Source: an uncultured Prevotella sp. (GTDB lineage Bacteria > Bacteroidota > Bacteroidia > Bacteroidales > Bacteroidaceae). From it: a stretch of DNA of 10,377 bases. The stretch spans positions 1-10,377 of the forward strand of contig URDM01000086.1 of NCBI GenBank assembly GCA_900546575.1. The letters run 5' to 3'. The notes under the pieces were generated by a model, which worked only from the letters and a program-made list of their open reading frames with translations, did no database searches and had not been told where the DNA came from. Shown here in pieces: positions 1 through 5,447 of the stretch. The first letter of the stretch is position 1. Each line of letters begins with the position of its first letter. The position numbers and the translations under genes are program-made.

Positions 1-2
1 AT

Positions 3-44
3 ACTATCAAAGAACTCTTTGGCTGGCAGCGTAAAACTGCTTAG
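3..44 (+). CDS. Possible 3' end of a plus-strand gene cut by the window edge
   Basis: Frame 3 reads TIKELFGWQRKTA and then TAG at 42-44. The residue mix looks protein-like and the other two plus frames look less so. If real, this gene converges on the DUF5119 gene, with about 50 AT-rich bases between them. Thirteen codons cannot identify a family, and the reading may be chance. I see no other feature in bases 1-95. Confidence 0.2.
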   Translation, partial: TIKELFGWQRKTA

Positions 45-95
45 CCTTTATCTCAAATTTTAACGAACTATTGATTAATTTAATTTGTTGAAATA

Positions 96-1166
96 TTATT
101 TCAGTGGAATCACGATGTCTTCGTAATCGCCCCATCCGTCAATCTTGACGTCGAAGCCTGAGCCTCCCTGCCATCCGTCCTCGTCGGATATTTCCAGACC
201 CTTCACAATGATAACACCGCCTTGTGGCTGTTTCTCAATCTGATCGGTCACGTCGAAGTCGAAGTTCTTGATGAGTCCGTTCTTGAGTCTTACCTCTAAG
301 TTCAGAGCATAGCTGCGCTGTCCACGTGTGGGCTGATAGAGTGAGTTGGGCCAGTCGGGCACTCCGAATGTTCTTACTATAGCCTGCGCTCCCCAAGGTT
401 CGAGTGTGCAGTCGTAGAGCAGAGTGGCTGCCTCTTTTGAAGTCTGTCCGCTGTGCATATACACCGCTGCAGCCATGCCCGACAGTGCTCCGCGCACCAG
501 TCCTACATATTCCAGACCCTTGCTGAACTCGTATCTCACTAAATACTTGAACACCAGCGGGTGCATCGTTACGGGCATTACTACCTCTTCGGTAGTGCGC
601 TGCGACGTATACTTCTCGTTATAGTTGCCATAGAGCATATCGGGCATGTTCACAGTAGGTTCGCTACGGCTGGCGTTGCCCTTAAACGGATTGCCCATGT
701 ACGTAGAACGTGTTCGGGTGCGTGTGGTGGCCTTGGCAGAAGCATACGAGTACATATCGTCGAAGAGAATGTATTCGGTGTCGTTGTTGTAGAATAGCAA
801 CTGATGGTTGCCCGGTCGCAGTCCTACCACGTCGCCCTGGGCAGGCATATTGATCATGTCGCTTACGCCCGACTCGCTGAATACGTGCATTCTGAGACCC
901 TTTGGCACATCGGGCCTAAGCTCGTTGTAGGTCATTCCGAAGCGTTCGGGCCATTCATCTTCGCTATTCCACACTTTGTTGTCGCTATTGTTTATCTCCC
1001 ATTCCTGCTCGTATGTGGCAACGACGCGGAAGTCGTACTTGGGTGCATGAACGTCGTGGTCGAAGCACAGGTCCTTGTGTTCGCACGATGAGAGTGTCGG
1101 TATGGCGAGTGCCATAGCGCATAGTGTGCCGAGTATCAACTTGGCTGAATTCTTGCAGTTAATCAT
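96..1166 (-). CDS. DUF5119-family lipoprotein of a fimbria-type locus
   Basis: A 356-residue predicted lipoprotein. A hydrophobic signal sequence (residues 8-27) ends in the lipobox LSSC with Cys28, so signal peptidase II should cleave there and anchor the protein in an outer-membrane-directed lipid. The mature start CEHKDLCFDH and the overall pattern match DUF5119 proteins of Bacteroidales as I know them. Those are encoded beside DUF3575 and Mfa/FimA-like fimbrillin genes and are thought to serve as fimbrial accessory or anchor proteins; that role is inferred here. An Arg/Thr-rich stretch, TTRTRTRS, sits near residues 147-154. The ATG overlaps the TGA of the upstream gene (ATGA), so the two are probably translationally coupled. 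The fimbrillin genes expected next would be beyond the left edge. No catalytic motif is visible. Confidence 0.8.
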   Translation of the reverse strand: MINCKNSAKLILGTLCAMALAIPTLSSCEHKDLCFDHDVHAPKYDFRVVATYEQEWEINNSDNKVWNSEDEWPERFGMTYNELRPDVPKGLRMHVFSESGVSDMINMPAQGDVVGLRPGNHQLLFYNNDTEYILFDDMYSYASAKATTRTRTRSTYMGNPFKGNASRSEPTVNMPDMLYGNYNEKYTSQRTTEEVVMPVTMHPLVFKYLVRYEFSKGLEYVGLVRGALSGMAAAVYMHSGQTSKEAATLLYDCTLEPWGAQAIVRTFGVPDWPNSLYQPTRGQRSYALNLEVRLKNGLIKNFDFDVTDQIEKQPQGGVIIVKGLEISDEDGWQGGSGFDVKIDGWGDYEDIVIPLK

Positions 1167-2425
1167 TTCTCGCCTCCTTTCTTCGTTTTCGTGTTGTAGT
1201 TGCCATGTCCGAGAAGCCAGACGAGCGATACCTCAACCTTTGTCGGGCCTATCCACTTGCGGTTTTTGGTGGCTTGCCATACGTAGTGGCCGTCGAGCGG
1301 AGTGTATTCATAGTAGCGTCCGCCCATGTATCCGGCTGCCAGACTGAAGTCGATGTTCAATCGTCGTGCCACGGGCATTGAGTAGCCGTATTCGGCACCG
1401 ATTGTATAGTTCATGCGGTCCCACAATGTGCCACCGGGCTTTCCGCCCATATATCCCTTGCCACCGAATTCGATGTCGTAGGTGAGCATCTGTGCGTTGA
1501 TGCCGATGTGGTGTCCCTGCAGAGGCTTTTCGGCAGCCTTTGCTCCGAAGTACTTGCGTACTGTGAGTCCGCCGCCGTATACACGCCAGTAGCGATGGCT
1601 CTTGTTGCGGCTCCACCATCCGTACATCCAGTCGGCTGCTACGCTCCAACGCTTGCCGAGCGAGAACTCAACGCCTACGTTGGGCACAAGTAGTGCATCG
1701 TATAGCATATTGGTCTTGATGGCGAAGTAGGCAGGTTGCTTGGTGTCGACGATGGGTTCGGGCTGTACTACGGGTTCGGGCTGCTTGGGTTCTTCCACAA
1801 CGGGTTCTGGTTTGGGTTCGGGTGCCGGCTCGTTCTTCTTGCGTATGGTCACGAGAATGGCACTTGCGTTGCGTACTGAGGGGAAGAACTTGTCGAGCAT
1901 ATAGTTCCATGTGCGTCCGTAGTTCATGTCCATGAGTCGCTTCTTGCGGCTGTCGACGAGTGCACCATATTTATTATATGTGTATTCTGGAGTCTCGAGC
2001 AGCTCGTGCAGCACCTCTTTCTTGTTGGGCATGTCCGAGTTTTCGACATAAATGGCGAGCTTCTGCCATGCGTCCGACCATTCCTGACGCTTGATTATGT
2101 CTTCGGGCAACATGATGCGCTGGCGTACATACTGCTCCATATTGGCACAGCGACGCTGGGCGAGCTTGCGGTTGAGCTTGCTGCCTCCTTCGGGTGATGC
2201 CGATCCGCAAAACGTAACTTGGGTAAGTTCAATGGTTGTGTCGTTTCTTACTTCGTTAAGAAACTGTATTACGTCGTTCAGATTTGCTTCGTTGTTACCG
2301 AATTTGGGGTCCAATAAGCTTGATCCCACCCTAAATCCGATACAAACTTCTTTCTTATCGTTTTCTTGGGCTGCGGCGGTTTGCATTGCCAGTGCCAAGA
2401 AGATGAATGCTATAAATCGTATCAT
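1163..2425 (-). CDS. OmpA-like/DUF3575 outer-membrane protein of a fimbria-type locus
   Basis: A 420-residue protein, counted from the ATG at 2425. A reading from TTG at 2431 would add only Met-Pro and is less likely. Residues 1-19 form a signal peptide ending TAAA before Gln20. Residues 26-195 resemble an OmpA-type periplasmic domain: GSASPEGGSKLNRKLAQRR (about 74-92) recalls the OmpA helix that binds peptidoglycan. A Pro/Glu linker (199-231, EPxPEP repeats, also visible as GGGTTCGGG-type DNA repeats near 1754-1830) joins it to a C-terminal DUF3575 region (about 234-408), starting AYFAIKTNMLYDALL and rich in alternating aromatic strands, probably a beta-barrel. It is first in an operon with the DUF5119 lipoprotein. 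By family association it should help assemble or anchor Mfa/FimA-type fimbriae; the exact role is inferred. Confidence 0.82.
   Translation of the reverse strand: MIRFIAFIFLALAMQTAAAQENDKKEVCIGFRVGSSLLDPKFGNNEANLNDVIQFLNEVRNDTTIELTQVTFCGSASPEGGSKLNRKLAQRRCANMEQYVRQRIMLPEDIIKRQEWSDAWQKLAIYVENSDMPNKKEVLHELLETPEYTYNKYGALVDSRKKRLMDMNYGRTWNYMLDKFFPSVRNASAILVTIRKKNEPAPEPKPEPVVEEPKQPEPVVQPEPIVDTKQPAYFAIKTNMLYDALLVPNVGVEFSLGKRWSVAADWMYGWWSRNKSHRYWRVYGGGLTVRKYFGAKAAEKPLQGHHIGINAQMLTYDIEFGGKGYMGGKPGGTLWDRMNYTIGAEYGYSMPVARRLNIDFSLAAGYMGGRYYEYTPLDGHYVWQATKNRKWIGPTKVEVSLVWLLGHGNYNTKTKKGGEK
1173..1180 (-). promoter_or_regulatory. Strong Shine-Dalgarno for the DUF5119 gene
   Basis: On the minus strand AAAGGAGG lies 6 bases before the ATG at 1166. 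It is embedded in the last codons of the upstream DUF3575 gene (encoding KKGGEK). Bacteroidetes genes seldom carry such a perfect anti-16S match, and the other starts in this window have none. It fixes the start and fits re-initiation after the overlapping stop codon. Confidence 0.75.
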
Positions 2426-2529
2426 AGGCAATCGTCTTAATTTAGTCTTTTTATTATTTTTGTGTTATGTTGTCAGTTAAGTAGTCAGCCAGTATTACCC
2501 GTCTGTAGGCAATCTTGCCTGTCGTTAGT

Positions 2530-2571
2530 TCAGTCTGCCGGCAATTCGTCCTGTTGCTGGCATTGTTTCAT
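2530..2571 (-). CDS. Possible leader peptide, 13 codons
   Basis: It starts at an ATG that shares one base with the stop of the preceding small ORF (TGATG) and reads MKQCQQQDELPAD, then TGA. Four of the 13 residues are Gln. It is wholly inside the predicted leader of the DUF3575 operon. There is no coding evidence other than position and the coupled start, so it may be chance. Confidence 0.2.
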   Translation of the reverse strand: MKQCQQQDELPAD

Positions 2572-2645
2572 CAAAATGTACGTCTGTTGTTTTGTTTTGT
2601 TAAGTCTTCTGTGTCAGAATGCAAGGTGTTGTGTTGTTCTTGCAT
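2571..2645 (-). CDS. Possible upstream ORF, 24 codons
   Basis: The ATG at 2645 lies about 7 bases after the predicted transcription start. The 24-residue peptide begins MQEQHNTLHSD and is hydrophilic, with no signal sequence. Its TGA overlaps the next small ORF. The peptide resembles no family I know. It could be a translated attenuator or simply random sequence. Confidence 0.2.
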   Translation of the reverse strand: MQEQHNTLHSDTEDLTKQNNRRTF

Positions 2646-2656
2646 CTTTACGTTTG

Positions 2657-2687
2657 CAAATTTAGCGATTTGTTTTTTAACGACAAA
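2657..2687 (-). promoter_or_regulatory. Bacteroidetes-type promoter of the DUF3575-DUF5119 operon
   Basis: On the minus strand TTTG (2687-2684) is followed, after 19 bases, by TAAATTTG (2664-2657). This matches the Bacteroidetes primary sigma consensus TTTG-N19-21-TAnnTTTG at every fixed base. Predicted transcription start is about 2652. Confidence 0.75.
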
Positions 2688-2737
2688 ATTTTTTGAGGAA
2701 AAAATTATAATAAATTTGTTGGGTGGGCGCACGGGGT

Positions 2738-2835
2738 GGGGCGGAGCCCCAGTTGAGGTGTTGTTGTGTTGAGATGTTGTTGGGTTTCGGTTGTGGTGTT
2801 GAGGTGTTGAGATGGTGTTGGTTAGTTGTGTTGCT
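2738..2835. repeat. G/T-rich, nearly C-free low-complexity tract with a small GC hairpin
   Basis: A short hairpin, GGGGC-GGA-GCCCC (2738-2750), is followed by about 85 bases of degenerate GTTGAG/GTGTTG units in which the plus strand has only one C. The units resemble the TGTTGA-type heptamers found at 2868-2895 and 7441-7475 and may be a decayed version of them. No gene is visible here. Confidence 0.55.
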
Positions 2836-2867
2836 TATATATATAATAAGGTGTAATGGTTGTTGGC

Positions 2868-2895
2868 AACATTCAACACTTAACACTTAACATTT
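2868..2895 (-). repeat. Heptamer tandem array, four units
   Basis: Plus strand units are AACATTC, AACACTT, AACACTT, AACATTT. Read on the minus strand each unit gives TAA or TGA. The array directly abuts the 22-bp palindromic array at 2896. It belongs to the same family as the array at 7441-7475, in opposite orientation. Confidence 0.75.
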
Positions 2896-3006
2896 CAAAA
2901 AGGATTCCTTTTGCCTTCCAAAACGACCCCTTTTGCACTCCAAAACGAGTCCTTTTACAAACCAAAAGGAGCCCTTTTGCAGTGCAAAAGGACTCCTTTT
3001 GAAATA
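2896..3006. repeat. Tandem array of five 22-bp palindromic units
   Basis: Unit boundaries are 2896-2918 (23 bp), 2919-2940, 2941-2962, 2963-2984 and 2985-3006. The pattern is C-AAAA-(G/C)GA-NN-CCTTTT followed by a 5-6 base linker such as GCACTC. The best units contain CAAAAGGA and TCCTTTTG separated by one base, so each can fold into a hairpin. A second dyad, CCTTTTGCA-G-TGCAAAAGG, spans the junction of units 4 and 5. It does not look like CRISPR: there are no unique spacers and the period is only 22. Confidence 0.8.
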
Positions 3007-3046
3007 CGGTTGTTGTAAGTATGCTGTATACTGGGGTGTTAACGTC

Positions 3047-3054
3047 GTTTTTAT
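3047..3054. repeat. Target-site duplication, left copy
   Basis: GTTTTTAT abuts the left end of the MITE-like element and matches the right copy exactly. Confidence 0.85.
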
Positions 3055-3107
3055 GGTTCATCCGGAATTTGGAGTGATACTATATTTTAAAATTACAAAC
3101 AGTAGGA

Positions 3108-3131
3108 GGCTATGGCGTCCTCGCCATAGCC
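3108..3131. repeat. Hairpin 1 inside the MITE-like element
   Basis: A perfect 10-bp stem, GGCTATGGCG with CGCCATAGCC, around the loop TCCT. There is no T-run beside it, so it is not a typical intrinsic terminator. Confidence 0.8.
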
Positions 3132-3187
3132 TGAGCAAGCAGGCAGTGCATATTATCAATAACAAGAATGTACTGACTAACTGCACA

Positions 3188-3211
3188 GGCTATGGCGGGG
3201 ACGCCATAGCC
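3188..3211. repeat. Hairpin 2 inside the MITE-like element
   Basis: The same 10-bp stem as hairpin 1, around the loop GGGA. The two hairpin regions are also inverted copies of each other, so the strand could fold either as two small hairpins or as one long one. Confidence 0.8.
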
Positions 3212-3285
3212 TCCTACTATTTGCTTTACCAATTAACTTACAAAATTGAACTTATAATATTACCACTCCAAATTCCGGATGAACC

Positions 3286-3293
3286 GTTTTTAT
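3286..3293. repeat. Target-site duplication, right copy
   Basis: GTTTTTAT abuts the right end of the element. Bases 3290-3292 are also the TAA stop codon (minus strand) of the permease gene, so the duplication rebuilt the gene's end and left the protein unchanged. Confidence 0.85.
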
Positions 3294-4492
3294 TCCTCAA
3301 CCTTCTTGGTCTTGGGCAACACCAGATTGAGCACTACGCCTACTACAGCGGCGAGTCCGATGCCCGATATTGCGAACGAACCCGATGAGAGTACGGCACC
3401 GCCCAGACCCATTGTGAGCATAACAGAAATGATGATGACGTTGCGGGTGTCGTTCATGTCAACCTTGTGCTGCATCAGATTCTGCACGCCAACGCTTGCT
3501 ATCGTTCCGAACAGCAGCAGCATTATGCCGCCCAATACAGCCTGCGGGATTGACTGAAGCAGTGCGCTGAGCTTGCCGATGATAGAGAAGCAGATGGCTG
3601 TGGCAGCCGAAATGCGTATTACGGCAGGCGATGTCACCTTGGTGATAGACATGGCTCCGGTCACCTCAGAGTAAGTAGTCTCGGGTGGACCGCCAAGCAA
3701 TGCCGATGCAAGGCAGGCACATCCGTCGCCGAGCATGGTGCGATGTATGCCAGGATTTTCAACGAAGTCCTTCTTGGCAACGGCACTTACCACGTAAACG
3801 TCGCCAATGTGCTCAAGCACGGGGGCTATTGCCACGGGTATCATGTATAGGAACGGTGCCCACTCGAAGTGGGTGATGGTGTCGAACTGTACCGGTATGG
3901 CCAGCCACGATGCCGATGCTACGCCCGAGAAATCGACCTCGCCAAGGCATATGGCGAGTATGTAGCCAACGATGACACCGCTGATTATGGGCACCAGTTT
4001 CATCAGTCCGCGGCAGAATGTCAGTATGGCAATGGCTGTGATGAGCGACGTGAAGGCGAGTATCCAGTTGGTCTTTGCCATGTTGACGGCGCTGCCCGAG
4101 AGCGAGAGTCCGATGAGTATGATGACCGGACCGATCACTACGGGTGGGAAAATGCGGTCGAGCAGACGCTTGCCCTGCCATTTCACCAATGCGCTCACTA
4201 CGAAGTAGACGAGCGATACGGCTGTAAGTCCGGCGAGAGTGCCGGGCAATCCCCACTGCTGTGTGGCTGCAATGATTGGGGCAATGAATGCAAACGACGA
4301 GCCAAGGAAGATGGGCACCTTGCCACCTGTAACGAAGTGGAAGATGAATGTGCCCAATCCGGCTGTGAATAGCGCCGTAGCGGGATTGATACCAATGAGC
4401 AGCGGCACCAGCACTGTGGCACCGAATGCCACAAAGAGGAACTGCACGCCGACAAGGGTTTTCTTTGTTAGCGATAGTTGTTCTGTATCCAT
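3290..4492 (-). CDS. uraA: Uracil permease, NCS2 family (UraA/PyrP-like)
   Basis: A 400-residue inner-membrane nucleobase:proton symporter, predicted to import uracil for pyrimidine salvage. It is slightly shorter than E. coli UraA (about 429) and hydrophobic throughout, consistent with the family's 14 segments. Family signatures are GSSFAFIAP (64-72), LEHIGD (226-231) and the GDG...GGPPETTYSEVTG block (255-279). Glu227 and Glu276 line up with the substrate and proton-linked glutamates of UraA. Asp231 stands where E. coli has a His, as I recall is common in PyrP-type members. The ATG at 4492 lies 15 bases after the lipoprotein gene in an A-rich leader without a Shine-Dalgarno, so it is probably co-transcribed with it. 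A MITE-like element is inserted 4 bases beyond the stop. Specificity for uracil over xanthine is inferred from the overall resemblance. Confidence 0.9.
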   Translation of the reverse strand: MDTEQLSLTKKTLVGVQFLFVAFGATVLVPLLIGINPATALFTAGLGTFIFHFVTGGKVPIFLGSSFAFIAPIIAATQQWGLPGTLAGLTAVSLVYFVVSALVKWQGKRLLDRIFPPVVIGPVIILIGLSLSGSAVNMAKTNWILAFTSLITAIAILTFCRGLMKLVPIISGVIVGYILAICLGEVDFSGVASASWLAIPVQFDTITHFEWAPFLYMIPVAIAPVLEHIGDVYVVSAVAKKDFVENPGIHRTMLGDGCACLASALLGGPPETTYSEVTGAMSITKVTSPAVIRISAATAICFSIIGKLSALLQSIPQAVLGGIMLLLFGTIASVGVQNLMQHKVDMNDTRNVIIISVMLTMGLGGAVLSSGSFAISGIGLAAVVGVVLNLVLPKTKKVEE

Positions 4493-4507
4493 TTTGTTTT
4501 GTTGTAG

Positions 4508-5362
4508 TTACTTCACGAGTATCACGAGATACTTGCTGGTCGACCAGAATATCTGCGGGTTGTTGATGCGCAGCACATACTGCTTGTTGGCATCCTGCTG
4601 TAGGGTGTACGAACTTGACGGATGCATGGTGAGAATGCGTGCCGACTTAGAGTAGAGCTTTATCTCCTTGTCGACGCGGATGTCGATTTTGGTGAAGTAG
4701 CGCTTGTTGAAGTTCGACTCAAGCACCTTTGATCCTTCGAGGATGTGCTGTTCCTTCAGCTCCTTCTTGGTTCCGAATACAAACCAAGCGGTGTTGAGCT
4801 GCTTGTCCTGAGCGTTGATAGTCTCGCTCTTCTGCGACGATTCTGTCTTCAGACTCGACACGTTGTCGTTGAGAGTGTTGACAGCCTGGTCGAGTTCGGC
4901 AATGTGTATGTCCTTGGCATCAAGCTCGGCACGCAGCTGCTTGAGCTGGTTGTCCTTCTCGTCAATCTGCTTTACGAGGTCCTCAATGGTCTTGCGGAGC
5001 TGGTCGCCCTTAACGCTCGACTCGCGCATCTGCTGGCGCAGCTTCTCGATGAGGGCGCGGTTCTGCTTCATCGTGTTCGAAATGAACTGTATGTTCTCGA
5101 TAATCTGACGGCGCTTGTTGGCTCCTTCGCCGTTCTTCACGATGCTCACACGGTTCTGGGCTTCGTCAATCTCGCGCAAACCTTCCTGTATTTGGTTGAA
5201 GGTTTCCATCATATCGTTGATTTCGTTGTCCTTCTGAGTTATCACGCGTTGCAGCGAGTCGCTTTGTACAGCGCCCTCTGCCGATTGCTTTTTGTCACTG
5301 TTGCCACATGATGCGAAGGCAACTACTGCCAATGCAAATAATAAAAACTTGAACTTTTTCAT
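4508..5362 (-). CDS. Coiled-coil lipoprotein of unknown function
   Basis: A 284-residue protein. A short signal sequence ends FASC with Cys19, so it is a predicted lipoprotein. The residues after Cys (GNSDKK) lack the acidic run linked to surface export in Bacteroidetes, so it may stay on the periplasmic side. Residues about 33-190 are highly charged, rich in Gln, Glu, Lys and Leu with heptad spacing, which points to a long coiled coil. A compact C-terminal part (191-284, starting TAWFVFGTKKELKEQ) looks folded and beta-rich. I recognise similar hypothetical lipoproteins in Bacteroidales but know no tested function. It sits 85 bases after rsmI and 15 bases before the uracil permease gene. No TAnnTTTG box was found before it, so it may be read from the rsmI promoter. 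Confidence 0.8.
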   Translation of the reverse strand: MKKFKFLLFALAVVAFASCGNSDKKQSAEGAVQSDSLQRVITQKDNEINDMMETFNQIQEGLREIDEAQNRVSIVKNGEGANKRRQIIENIQFISNTMKQNRALIEKLRQQMRESSVKGDQLRKTIEDLVKQIDEKDNQLKQLRAELDAKDIHIAELDQAVNTLNDNVSSLKTESSQKSETINAQDKQLNTAWFVFGTKKELKEQHILEGSKVLESNFNKRYFTKIDIRVDKEIKLYSKSARILTMHPSSSYTLQQDANKQYVLRINNPQIFWSTSKYLVILVK

Positions 5363-5447
5363 ATTTGTCAGGGTTTGGTTATTATTCTTAATGTTGTCGA
5401 TTGTTGTTCTCTTTTTATAGATTTGGATAATCTTCTTTATCGAATAT

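Larger units (their letters stand above)
2426..2652 (-). promoter_or_regulatory. Long 5' leader of the fimbria-associated operon
   Basis: This lies between the predicted transcription start (about 2652) and the ATG at 2425, so the untranslated leader is about 225 nt. It has two tiny ORFs with a TGATG overlap, the dyad AGGCAAGATTGCCT (2520-2507), the 8-base palindrome TGCCGGCA, and a 9-base direct repeat GATTGCCTA (2514-2506) that recurs at 2433-2425 against the start codon. There is no Shine-Dalgarno; the 30 bases before the start are A-rich. I recognise no known riboswitch. Confidence 0.5.
3055..3285. mobile_element. MITE-like element with 22-bp terminal inverted repeats
   Basis: A 231-bp element bounded by perfect 22-bp inverted repeats (3055-3076 and 3264-3285, each starting GGTTCATCCGG from its outer end). 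It is flanked by an 8-bp direct duplication GTTTTTAT (3047-3054 and 3286-3293). Inside, a second inverted repeat of 33 bp with one mismatch (3101-3133 and 3186-3218) carries two hairpins. There is no transposase reading frame, so movement would need an enzyme in trans. An 8-bp duplication with ends starting GG is compatible with several insertion sequence families (for example ISL3, IS256 or IS1595 types); I cannot assign one. The insertion is 4 bases past the stop codon of the uracil permease gene. Confidence 0.88.

Noticed and set aside
2896..3006. CRISPR array
   Set aside because: The units are contiguous 22-mers with no unique spacers of normal length, and there are no cas genes.
2650..3290. 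Invertible promoter segment for the fimbria-type operon
   Set aside because: The inverted repeats at 3055-3285 do not flank the promoter at 2657-2687, and I found no other inverted pair around it.
2933..3388. Plus-strand ORF crossing the repeats and the MITE-like element
   Set aside because: It is built from repeat DNA, crosses both element boundaries and enters the permease gene antisense; not a transposase.
3869..4372. Plus-strand ORF (167 codons) opposite the uracil permease gene
   Set aside because: An acidic, Tyr/Cys-rich shadow of a hydrophobic gene; not protein-like.
4745..5311. Plus-strand ORF (188 codons) opposite the lipoprotein gene
   Set aside because: It is Leu/Val-rich as expected from the complement of a coiled-coil gene; no family signature and no promoter.
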